Assembly: GCA_964494205.1 (NCBI GenBank)
Contig: CAZBRD010000033.1
Location: forward strand, 1 to 22,749
Length of the DNA: 22,749 nucleotides
From: JBBTCX01 sp964494205
GTDB lineage: Bacteria; Planctomycetota; Phycisphaerae; UBA1845
Direction: 5' to 3'
The translations under genes and the position numbers were made by a program. Each line of letters begins with the position of its first letter. Position 1 is the first letter of the stretch. The notes under the pieces are model-generated. The model had not been told where the DNA came from. It saw only the letters and a program-made list of their open reading frames with translations, and did not search any database. Below are positions 9,119 to 16,094 of the stretch, piece by piece.

Positions 9119-9147
9119 GAGCGCAACCCCGGGGGTTGCGCTCGTTT
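9119..9147 (+). terminator. Strong GC hairpin with T tract
   Basis: GAGCGCAACCCC (9119-9130) and GGGGTTGCGCTC (9132-9143) are perfect inverted arms of 12 bp, with the central bases forming the loop, followed by GTTTTT. The structure fits an intrinsic terminator on the + strand. Further copies of the arm nearby (see the repeat at 9119-9228) leave open a role as a protein-binding or recombination site. Confidence 0.5.
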
Positions 9148-9228
9148 TTGCAACGGAAACTCTCGAACTCTCTCACTCTCAGTGTTTACACCTCGAATTG
9201 GTTAACAGAGGGGTTGCGCTCGCAACCC
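9119..9228. repeat. Clustered GGGTTGCGCTC repeats in both orientations
   Basis: The 11-mer GGGTTGCGCTC occurs inverted at 9119-9129 and directly at 9133-9143 and 9211-9221. The last copy runs into CGCAACCC to form a second palindrome, GGGTTGCG-CT-CGCAACCC (9211-9228). The cluster lies about 120 bp before the first gene of the element. Possible roles are operator sites, recombinase arm sites or a terminator pair. None of these can be decided from sequence alone. Confidence 0.6.
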
Positions 9229-9347
9229 GAGTGAGACGCGAACCTGTAGTAGTTCGAAGCGATTCACTGGGGTGTTTAACTCGCTTGCATGGGCAACAGC
9301 CGTAGGTCAAACTCTGGCTTAAACAGCGGCCTTAAGTAAATAAGCGA

Positions 9348-10298
9348 ATGGATAAAGTTCTGATGCCTGATACTCATCCCCCCATGGTCGGACAAATCGA
9401 CAAAGCCATATTGCGGGTGATTGGACGACTTACTTACGGCACCTGGATTACCTCCGGAGAATCTCGTGTTCCAGCCGCATTCCACCGTGGAGTGCCGTTA
9501 GCATTCTTGTGCATAGAGTTCTGGCGGTTGGTCATGGACGGAGAAAAGGGAGGAACATTTGTTTGGGATCGAGTGTTAGAATCTCTGGAGCGTCGAAAAC
9601 TTGTCGATGTCAGATCGACGATCTTGTTTGTTCCAAATGGAATCTACACAGACTCCCAAAGACAAGAGTGGGTTGTTGAGCAACGACATGAAGAGATCCC
9701 GATTCATGCGGGTGAGATTTGCGTTGGATTGAGACCAGTTCCCAAGCTTTACTGCTACTTGCAATCATCTGGGGCAGACGCATTTCGAGAGTTGGAGCGG
9801 GAGCCATTAGGCGCTGTTAACTTGTACTCGCCCGCTGGAATGCGGCTGGACGTTAACGCCCATCACCATTACTTGCTCTCTGAGGAAGGTTGGGGCGTCG
9901 CCGACCTGCCGATGTCTGATTTCATTGATGATTGTACTCTGAAGCAAGATTGCAGCCGAGATGCTACACAGCAAAAGCGCACGAGCGGCTCCCAGTCGGT
10001 TGATTCCGAGTTGGACGATCGTATCAGCGCAGGCGAAGGCGAACGGAAGGAGCAGAGCATCGTCTTGAGCGGGGAGTCCCGAGCACTTGCTATCTTGACG
10101 GATCATCCGGAATGGACAGACGAACGGATTGCCAAAGCGGCGGGACTCAACCGAACAACTCTCTATGATTATCCCACCTACAAGAAGTTTCGTGCATTGT
10201 TGAAAGAGAAGCGCCAGCGAACCGGTCGTCGAAGGGGACGCACTGGCAAACCCATGGCCGACACTTTACCCGACAGTGAGGCCGACAATCTTGATTAG
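9348..10298 (+). CDS. Unknown 316-residue protein with C-terminal HTH
   Basis: The first gene of the element. I do not recognise the family of the N-terminal part. It holds a mixed region (about residues 14-190) with IDKAILRVIGRLTYGTW near the start, a low-complexity charged linker (about 195-240), and a helix-turn-helix-like segment around LTDHPEWTDERIAKAAGLNRTTLYDYPTYKKF (about 250-281, read in two pieces), then a very basic tail, RTGRRRGRTGK. The C-terminus resembles replication-region or regulatory HTH proteins that judge whether DNA sites are occupied, so a DNA-binding role is likely (inference). No strong Shine-Dalgarno precedes the ATG at 9348; ATGs at 9363 and 9384 are alternatives. 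Confidence 0.72.
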   Translation: MDKVLMPDTHPPMVGQIDKAILRVIGRLTYGTWITSGESRVPAAFHRGVPLAFLCIEFWRLVMDGEKGGTFVWDRVLESLERRKLVDVRSTILFVPNGIYTDSQRQEWVVEQRHEEIPIHAGEICVGLRPVPKLYCYLQSSGADAFRELEREPLGAVNLYSPAGMRLDVNAHHHYLLSEEGWGVADLPMSDFIDDCTLKQDCSRDATQQKRTSGSQSVDSELDDRISAGEGERKEQSIVLSGESRALAILTDHPEWTDERIAKAAGLNRTTLYDYPTYKKFRALLKEKRQRTGRRRGRTGKPMADTLPDSEADNLD

Positions 10299-10391
10299 CG
10301 CATGCTATTAGAATAGCCATTTCTACGCTCCAAAGTTGCACCTGCAGCCGACACTTCGCCGACACCCGCCCCCTTGGGTAGGAGGTGTACT

Positions 10392-10577
10392 GTGGCGAAT
10401 AAGATAGCAAGCCCAATTCAAGACACCGTCATTGCATTCTGCGCGCTGGTTCGTGCCGTGGCTGACGGGAACCGGACCTGTCAACAGAAACAGCAGGCGG
10501 TACTTCATCAGTACGGATTCGACGTGCGAGTGCGCCGTGATTCCGCCATCAAAAGGAAGGCGGTGCCTTCGCGATGA
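10392..10577 (+). CDS. Small unknown protein (61 residues)
   Basis: GTG at 10392 is chosen because GGAGG at 10381-10385 lies 6 nt upstream; the in-frame TTG at 10374 has no such site. The product is a small protein (start ANKIASPIQDTVIAFCALVRAV) ending in a basic stretch, RRDSAIKRKAVPSR. No domain is recognised. Its stop overlaps the next start in ATGA, so it is probably co-translated with the small gene at 10574. Basic charge and position before the DUF2924-recombinase pair would suit a DNA-binding accessory such as an excisionase, but this is only a guess. Confidence 0.55.
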   Translation: MANKIASPIQDTVIAFCALVRAVADGNRTCQQKQQAVLHQYGFDVRVRRDSAIKRKAVPSR

Positions 10578-10876
10578 TGGCAATTGCGCGCGACAGCAGA
10601 GAGCAACAATCAGATCGACGGAATCGGGTAAGCCTTCGGCAAGGTCTGTCTAATTTTGATGATGGCACTTCGTTGGTGCCGCACGACCGGCTCAACGAAC
10701 TTACCGACATCCTCGCGACGGGAATTCACCACCTTCGCGCAATTCATTCGGCTTTACCGGAATGGGCTCAATCGCCAGCGGATTCCTCGCCAGTCGGCCT
10801 TGAACAGGGGCGACAACTTGCCCTGATGGGGCCTGGTTTACAACCAGAGAGCGAGGAAATCGATGACGTCCATTGA
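10574..10876 (+). CDS. Small unknown protein (100 residues)
   Basis: It starts in a 4-bp ATGA overlap with the preceding stop and overlaps the DUF2924 gene by 14 bp, consistent with a tightly coupled operon. The centre reads RLNELTDILATGIHHLRAIHSAL, likely helical. The C-terminus is acidic (EEIDDVH). I recognise no family or catalytic motif. Gene order and overlaps are the main reason to accept it as real; a second ATG directly follows the first at 10577. Confidence 0.55.
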   Translation: MMAIARDSREQQSDRRNRVSLRQGLSNFDDGTSLVPHDRLNELTDILATGIHHLRAIHSALPEWAQSPADSSPVGLEQGRQLALMGPGLQPESEEIDDVH

Positions 10877-11366
10877 TGTCGACAACGCGGTGAGAGCATT
10901 GAACCGCATGACGGTCACGCAGTTGCGAGAGCGTTATGGCGAAGTCTTCGCGGAGGCGGCGAGGTCGTTCAACAAGCAACACCTGGTGAAACGCATCGCA
11001 TGGCGGCTCCAGGCTATGCAGGAAGGCGACTTGTCCGAACGGGCACGTCGTCGTGCACGCGAGTTGGCCAACGATGCCGACTTGCGAATCAGACCGCTTG
11101 TGACGCCGAAAGAAACAGGGTTGAATGGCGGTACAACCACGTCGCCGTTCCACGTCAGCGCGAATGATCGATTGCCGATGCCGGGCACCATTCTTAAGCG
11201 TGAATACAAGGGAAAGACCGTCCAGGTGCGCGTTCTCACGAACGGATTCGACTTCGACGGCGAAGTCTATCGATCGCTGTCCGCCGTGGCTCGTAAGGTC
11301 ACTGGCGCGCATTGGAACGGTTATCACTTCTTTCAACTGCCCAGACCGCGCAAGGAGGCTGAATGA
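10863..11366 (+). CDS. DUF2924 family protein
   Basis: A 167-residue protein matching what I know of DUF2924 (PF11149). The N-terminal part is helical (LNRMTVTQLRERYGEVFAEA, then HLVKRIAWRLQAMQEG). The C-terminal part reads PGTILKREYKGKTVQVRV and DGEVYRSLSAVARKVTG, ending in HWNGYHFFQL. Members are typically found just upstream of large serine recombinases in phages and genomic islands, as here, and the molecular function is not established. The C-terminal half looks like a small nucleic-acid or partner-binding fold (inference). GAGGA at 10853-10857 provides a Shine-Dalgarno. Its stop overlaps the recombinase start as ATGA. Confidence 0.85.
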   Translation: MTSIDVDNAVRALNRMTVTQLRERYGEVFAEAARSFNKQHLVKRIAWRLQAMQEGDLSERARRRARELANDADLRIRPLVTPKETGLNGGTTTSPFHVSANDRLPMPGTILKREYKGKTVQVRVLTNGFDFDGEVYRSLSAVARKVTGAHWNGYHFFQLPRPRKEAE

Positions 11367-12802
11367 GTCGCAACGGGCATAGCAATGAGAAAGGACGAGT
11401 GACTCCTCATGTCCACTACGCCGTCTACACGCGCAAGAGCACGGAGGAAGGACTGAATCAAGCGTTCAACTCGCTTGATGCACAACGCGAGGCAGCCGAG
11501 GCGTATATCGCCAGCCAGAAAGCTGAGGGGTGGGTTTGCCTGCCGGATCGTTATGACGACGGCGGCTTCACCGGTGCGAACACGGAGCGCCCGGCACTTA
11601 AGCGCCTACTCGCCGACATCGAAGCCGGGAAAATCGATGGCGTCGTCGTGTACAAGGTTGATCGACTCAGCAGGTCTTTGCTCGACTTCGCTAAGATGAT
11701 GGAGGCATTCGAGAAGTATGGCGTCTCGTTCGTCTCGGTCACTCAGCACTTCAATACGACCCACTCCATGGGGCGACTGACGCTCAACATTTTGCTCTCC
11801 TTCGCCCAGTTTGAGCGTGAGATCATCTCGGAGCGAACGCGTGACAAGATTGCCGCCACGCGACGCAGGGGTAAATGGTCAGGCGGCCATCCGCTCCTGG
11901 GTTACGACGTCACTCCGAATGGCTCGAAGCTCATCATCAATTCCGACGAGGCCGCGCGCGTCCGCGCTGTCTTTGACCTCTATGTCGAAAAAGAATCTCT
12001 GATCCAGACGGTCACCGAATTGAATCGACGCGGTTGGACGACGAAGCGTTGGACGACGCGCAAGGGAAAGGAATTGGGGGGACAATCGTTCGATAAGCAC
12101 AACCTGCTTCGATTGCTTACCAACGTCGTCTACCGCGGCATGGTTCGCTACAAGGACGAGGTTCATCCGGGCGAGCATGAGGCAATCATCGACGACGACA
12201 CCTTTCAGCGCGTCCAGGTGATGCTGCGCTCTCATGGGCGCACGGGTGGTATGCATGTTCGCAACAAGTCTGGTGCGCTCCTCAAAGGCTTACTGCGCTG
12301 CGCCCCGTGCGACAAATCGATGGTGTACACCTTCACGACCAAGGGAAATCGCCGCTACCGCTATTACACGTGTACGACAGCCCAGAAGCAGGGCTGGGAT
12401 GCATGTTCGTCCAAATCAGTCCCTGCGGAGCAGATAGAGCGCTTCGTCATCGAACAGATTCGAACTCTCGTGCAGGATCCGGCTATTCGGTCGATGGTCC
12501 TCGAGCAGGCCCGCGCAGAGGCGCTCGAAGAGATTGCCGCATCATGCGCCGACGAAGCCAGGGTGCGGAACGACTTGGTCACCAAGTCTGAAGTTGATTC
12601 CGCGCTCGCAACGTTTACGCCGCTGTGGGATTCCCTGAGTCCGCGTGAGCAGGCGCGGGTGGTGCACCTGCTGATTCAGCGCGTCGATTACGACGGCGCG
12701 AAGGGGAAAGTCTCAGTCACGTTTCACGCCAATGGAATCCGCACGCTGGGTCAGAATGGATTCGGTACTTCATTGGAGTCGCACCAATGTCTGACTGTTT
12801 AA
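11363..12802 (+). CDS. Large serine recombinase
   Basis: A 479-residue site-specific recombinase. The resolvase domain spans about residues 18-170, with the nucleophile Ser26 in YTRKST, then SLDAQREA, KVDRLSRSLLDF, and GRLTLNILLSFAQFEREIISERTRDK. The recombinase domain follows (about 175-290, GGHPLLGYD, VYRGMVRYKDEVHPGEHE). A zinc ribbon follows, with CAPC (313, 316) and Cys337/Cys348. A helical C-terminal segment comes after it. All catalytic features look intact. It should integrate or excise the element by double-strand cleavage through a Ser-DNA link, or invert a segment. AAGGAGG at 11352-11358 precedes the ATG. It sits in an operon with DUF2924 upstream and an HTH protein downstream. Confidence 0.93.
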   Translation: MSRNGHSNEKGRVTPHVHYAVYTRKSTEEGLNQAFNSLDAQREAAEAYIASQKAEGWVCLPDRYDDGGFTGANTERPALKRLLADIEAGKIDGVVVYKVDRLSRSLLDFAKMMEAFEKYGVSFVSVTQHFNTTHSMGRLTLNILLSFAQFEREIISERTRDKIAATRRRGKWSGGHPLLGYDVTPNGSKLIINSDEAARVRAVFDLYVEKESLIQTVTELNRRGWTTKRWTTRKGKELGGQSFDKHNLLRLLTNVVYRGMVRYKDEVHPGEHEAIIDDDTFQRVQVMLRSHGRTGGMHVRNKSGALLKGLLRCAPCDKSMVYTFTTKGNRRYRYYTCTTAQKQGWDACSSKSVPAEQIERFVIEQIRTLVQDPAIRSMVLEQARAEALEEIAASCADEARVRNDLVTKSEVDSALATFTPLWDSLSPREQARVVHLLIQRVDYDGAKGKVSVTFHANGIRTLGQNGFGTSLESHQCLTV

Positions 12803-13206
12803 CCGTTGAATTCGACGTTCACTTCGCACGCGGTGCCGCCGGTCGTCGCGAAGTTCGCGTGGGTGAGGCGCCGCCTAAGCCCGATCTCCCTGAGGGTTCT
12901 ATCCCACGCGTGGCGCGGCTGATGGCGTTGGCCATTCGTTGCGAGGAGCTCGTTCGTCGCGGCGAAGTCACTGACTATGCCGATCTCGCGCGGCTCGGTC
13001 ATGTCACTCGCGCGCGAATGACGCAGATCATGAACTTGCTGAATCTTGCGTCGGACATTCAGGAGGCGATTCTCTTTCTGCCGCGAACTACACGGGGCTG
13101 CGATGCCATCGGCGAACGCCATTTGCGGCCCATCTGCATCGTCGCAGATTGGAAGAAACAGCGGCGGCTCTGGCAACATCTCCACGACGGTCAGCAGAAT
13201 AGTTAA
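12787..13206 (+). CDS. HTH protein linked to the recombinase
   Basis: A 139-residue protein overlapping the recombinase stop by 16 bp. Residues about 38-95 hold a conserved-looking stretch: RVARLMALAIRCEELVRRG, then DYADLARLGHVTRARMTQIMNLLNL, a clear helix-turn-helix, then IQEAILFLPR. The last part, DWKKQRRLW, is basic and aromatic. Proteins of this make-up occur next to DUF2924-recombinase pairs in other elements (from memory). It could act as a recombination directionality factor, a regulator of the recombinase operon, or a DNA-bending partner. Sequence alone does not choose between these. Confidence 0.75.
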   Translation: MSDCLTVEFDVHFARGAAGRREVRVGEAPPKPDLPEGSIPRVARLMALAIRCEELVRRGEVTDYADLARLGHVTRARMTQIMNLLNLASDIQEAILFLPRTTRGCDAIGERHLRPICIVADWKKQRRLWQHLHDGQQNS

Positions 13207-13221
13207 GCATCAGGAAGCAAC

Positions 13222-15420
13222 ATGTCCCAGAACAAACTCATCTTGTCCGAGCCACCCGATGTCCGTGAAGACATCGTCGGCGTACCGTCACAAAGTTTCT
13301 GTCTCGACGAACGACACATTGCCGAACTGCGTAAGAGCGGCCTGACCGATCAAACCATGCTTGCCGCCGGACTGCGCAGCGATCGCGATAAGGCCATCAC
13401 AGATATCCTCGGCTGGCGACCGACGGCGCACAGTTGGGATGCTGGACTCGTCTTTCCGTTTAAGAATGTTGATGGTGCTGACTCCGGCTACGCCCGTGTC
13501 AAACTTGACCACCCGCGGCTGGCTAGCGACGGAAAACCCATCAAGTACGAATCGCCCCGCAAGCAGCAAAATCGTGCCTACTTCCCGCCTCAATTTGCCG
13601 AGATGTTCGCTCAGTCGCATGTGGTGCTTGTCACCGAAGGCGAGAAGAAAACGCTCGCGGCATGGCAGGCTGGCTTCTGTTGTATTGGATTGGTCGGAGT
13701 TTGGGGATTTCAGAACAAGCGTCTGCGTGACGATCGCGGGAGAGCATTCGGACACAGGCAACTAATCCCCGACTTGGCGGGCCTGGATTGGCGCGGAAAG
13801 ACCGTCGTCATTGTTTTTGACTCAGACGTTGGCGAACGTCCCGATCTCCAACTGGCAGAATATCGCCTCGCCGAATTACTCATCGCTAAGGGCGCGACCG
13901 TTCTCGTCGTTCGATTGGCACAGGTCGGACAGGGCAAGACTGGCCTCGATGATTTCCTTGTGCACCATCGCGATGCGGGCCCAACTGTACTTCAGGAGCT
14001 CATCAACAATGCGGAAGAGCCGCAAATGCCCAAGGTCTCCGGGCCGATGGACATTGCCAAGATTCTTGTCGACGAAGCGTTCACCGGCACTACCGGTCTA
14101 ACGCTGCGCTACTGGCGTGATGACTTCTGGTTTTTCAAGAAGCGATGTTTTGAGCCAGTTACGGAGTCTGAGTTGGCGGCTCATATCCTTCGTTGGCTCG
14201 ACAAGCGGGGGTTTGATGCCCGCCCGCGAGTCGCGGCCGACGTGGTCAAATGCCTCGCTGCGTTGTGCCTCGTCCCATTTGTGAAAGACATGCCATGTTG
14301 GCTGGATGGTGAGGACCATGGCGAAGGGTGGGTCTCATTTGCGAACGGTTTATTTCGCATCGGCGACCCCACCAATATCCAGTCGATGAAGCATACGGCC
14401 CGCTACTTTTCGCCCTGGGCTTTGGGCTACGCGTTCAACCCCAAGGCCGATTGTCCCGCCTGGCTTACGTTCCTTGCCGACGTGCTCGATGGTGATCCCG
14501 AACGCATCGATCTACTTCAACGCTGGTTTGGTTTACTCCTCACGTCGGACACATCGTTTCAAAAACTCTTATTGTTGATCGGGCCGCCGCGCGCCGGGAA
14601 AGGAACGGTGGTTCGTGTCATCGGCGGCTTGATTGGTCGCGCGAATTGCGGCTCTCCGACCCTGACGAGTCTCGCGACACGATTCGGTTTGGCCACCTTG
14701 CTCACGAAGTCCGTGGCCGTCATGCCTGACGCACATATTGGAAAGCATGTCGATTCGGTTCGTGTGGCCGAGGTCTTGAAGTCAGTGGTGGGAGAAGACC
14801 CGCAGGATATCGACCGCAAGTACCGTGATCCGCTAACTTCGGTACGTCTGCCTACCCGTTTCGTGGTTAGTTGTAATGAATTGGCCCACTTCACCGATCC
14901 GAGCGGCGCCTTGGCTGCTCGCCAATCGATTATCCCATTCTTCAACAGTTACTTGGGCCGCGAAGACCGGAGCCTGGAGCGCAGATTGCGCGCTGAACTA
15001 CCTGGCATAGTGAATTGGGCGATTGTTGGTCTGGCTCGGCTTCGCGCAGTGGGACGGCTCAATATCCCGAGTCGTTCCCAATCGATCCACGACAATTTCA
15101 AACGCCTGTCCAGTCCAACGGCCGCCTTCGTCGACGACTGCCTCGAACTACACCCGACATTCAGTGAAGCCACGGCAGAAGTGTTCGCCGCATGGGTGGG
15201 ATGGTGCAAAACACACGGGCACGCGCCCGGCAGTGACGCACGGTTGGGAGAACGTCTTCGGAGTGTGAACGCCTCCATTGAACGAACCCGCCTGCGCCAT
15301 GAAGGTGGCGCTCGACAGTATCGCTACAAGACTGTGCGCCTCACTCCTGCCGGGAATGAACATGCCACAGAGGGACGACGTTTGTTGTCTCCCTACGTGC
15401 GTGCGGGGGACGAAGCATGA
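13222..15420 (+). CDS. TOPRIM (DUF3854) primase fused to D5-like helicase
   Basis: A 732-residue replication protein. The N-terminal half is a DUF3854/TOPRIM primase-like module with VTEGEKK (Glu139) and FDSDVG (199-204), then KTGLDDFL at about 239. The C-terminal half is an SF3/D5-type helicase: preceded by PAWLTFLADVLDGD (about 412-425), Walker A GPPRAGKGT (454-462), a Walker B/B' region around VAVMPDAHIGK, and TRFVVSCNELAHF with LAARQSIIPF further on. It probably primes and unwinds DNA to start replication of the element, like P4-alpha-type proteins. AGGAAG precedes the ATG. It ends in an ATGA overlap with a gene that carries an iteron-like repeat. Confidence 0.9.
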   Translation: MSQNKLILSEPPDVREDIVGVPSQSFCLDERHIAELRKSGLTDQTMLAAGLRSDRDKAITDILGWRPTAHSWDAGLVFPFKNVDGADSGYARVKLDHPRLASDGKPIKYESPRKQQNRAYFPPQFAEMFAQSHVVLVTEGEKKTLAAWQAGFCCIGLVGVWGFQNKRLRDDRGRAFGHRQLIPDLAGLDWRGKTVVIVFDSDVGERPDLQLAEYRLAELLIAKGATVLVVRLAQVGQGKTGLDDFLVHHRDAGPTVLQELINNAEEPQMPKVSGPMDIAKILVDEAFTGTTGLTLRYWRDDFWFFKKRCFEPVTESELAAHILRWLDKRGFDARPRVAADVVKCLAALCLVPFVKDMPCWLDGEDHGEGWVSFANGLFRIGDPTNIQSMKHTARYFSPWALGYAFNPKADCPAWLTFLADVLDGDPERIDLLQRWFGLLLTSDTSFQKLLLLIGPPRAGKGTVVRVIGGLIGRANCGSPTLTSLATRFGLATLLTKSVAVMPDAHIGKHVDSVRVAEVLKSVVGEDPQDIDRKYRDPLTSVRLPTRFVVSCNELAHFTDPSGALAARQSIIPFFNSYLGREDRSLERRLRAELPGIVNWAIVGLARLRAVGRLNIPSRSQSIHDNFKRLSSPTAAFVDDCLELHPTFSEATAEVFAAWVGWCKTHGHAPGSDARLGERLRSVNASIERTRLRHEGGARQYRYKTVRLTPAGNEHATEGRRLLSPYVRAGDEA

Positions 15421-15857
15421 AGTTTGACCCCGTGTATTTCGATTTGACTCGGTTTGGCGGCATTCGCCCACTTGTGGAAGTTGGGGAAATACAACTTGTG
15501 AATCAGGAGAAACTAGACGGTGCATCTGTCCCCGGTGTCCCCAGTGACCCCAGCAAAAACCCTTTGTTTATTGTCGAATTCGATGGGGGGAAAGCTCATG
15601 AAAAAGGATGTGGAGAGGAAACAATAAGAACTGCCGGGGACACCGGGGACAGCAATCCATCACTCTCCGATCATCCAAGATTTCGATTTGCGACGAGCGC
15701 GATGGAGTTCGGAGACATCTGCGCCGGTTGGACTCCCGAAGGCTGGGCCTGTGAGTTACGAAGAAAGGCGGATCGTTGCGAGTCGTGCCAACCGGAGATG
15801 GCGGCCCACTACCGACGGTGGGCGAGTGACATCGAGGCAAGGTTGGAGGCGTCGTGA
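15417..15857 (+). CDS. Unknown 146-residue protein downstream of the primase
   Basis: It starts in the ATGA overlap with the primase-helicase stop. The N-terminal part (about 1-60) is variable. The C-terminal part reads GDICAGWTPEGWACELRRKADRC, then SCQPEMAAHYRRWASDIEARLEAS, a compact helical region with several cysteines. Family unknown to me; such small genes often follow primase-helicases in islands (from memory). The segment encoding SVPGVPSDPS and AGDTGDS is built from 9-bp tandem repeats in opposite orientations, which may be DNA-level signals rather than protein features. The stop overlaps a GTG at 15854. Confidence 0.6.
   Translation: MKFDPVYFDLTRFGGIRPLVEVGEIQLVNQEKLDGASVPGVPSDPSKNPLFIVEFDGGKAHEKGCGEETIRTAGDTGDSNPSLSDHPRFRFATSAMEFGDICAGWTPEGWACELRRKADRCESCQPEMAAHYRRWASDIEARLEAS
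15526..15652. repeat. Iteron-like 9-bp repeats forming a 17-bp perfect inverted repeat
   Basis: Tandem 9-mers GTCCCCGGT, GTCCCCAGT and GACCCCAGC run from 15528 to 15554. The reverse-orientation units GGGGACACC and GGGGACAGC lie at 15636-15653. The arms 15526-15542 and 15636-15652 are perfect reverse complements of 17 bp, with a 93-bp spacer. Repeats with this spacing next to a primase-helicase gene fit a replication-initiator binding site or a structured regulatory hairpin (inference). Confidence 0.7.
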
Positions 15858-16091
15858 TCAAGCGAGTCTTTCGGAGTTCTTGGTTCTGCACCGTTCGCAG
15901 AGGGCGCGCAGAAGGAATGGAATGGCCCCGTTCCGCAACTTCCACGACTCGACGCCACGTGCGGCGTGTCTGCGCGTTGGGTGGCCAACTGGCGCGGCGA
16001 CGTGGCGTGCGAATCGTGGAATCGGAAACAACTTCCAAAGGCTGGAAGCGAAGGCGCGCGAATCGAGTACAAGCCGAACAAAAGGAGGTGA
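15858..16091 (+). other. Short region with three competing open frames
   Basis: Between the gene ending at 15857 and the methyltransferase starting at 16095, all three + frames are open. The GTG at 15854 (to 16105) gives an arginine-rich product of unconvincing composition. Another open frame (15688-16098) is similar. The frame that continues directly after the TGA at 15855-15857 (15858-16091) reads more like protein: ESFGVLGSAPFAEGAQKEW, then GVSARWVANWRGDVACESW and NRKQL, ending at a TGA. It has no good start codon before an internal GTG. Possible explanations are a frameshifted or start-less gene, TGA read-through, or non-coding DNA. Confidence 0.35.
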
Positions 16092-16094
16092 CGC

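Larger units (their letters stand above)
8784..9347. other. Intergenic left flank of the mobile element
   Basis: About 560 bases separate the kinase gene from the first gene of the element. The stretch contains the terminator at 8969-8995 and a cluster of GGGTTGCGCTC inverted copies at 9119-9228. Open frames at 8994-9305 and 9028-9234 (+) cross these hairpins and have unconvincing, arginine/serine-rich sequence, so I do not call them genes. The left end of the element should lie here, but I could not match a repeat to the right side. Confidence 0.5.

Noticed and set aside
8994..9305. Open frame of 103 codons (+), and an overlapping 68-codon frame at 9028-9234
   Set aside because: Both cross two strong hairpins, start next to a terminator, have no Shine-Dalgarno, and give arginine/serine-rich sequence without any domain.
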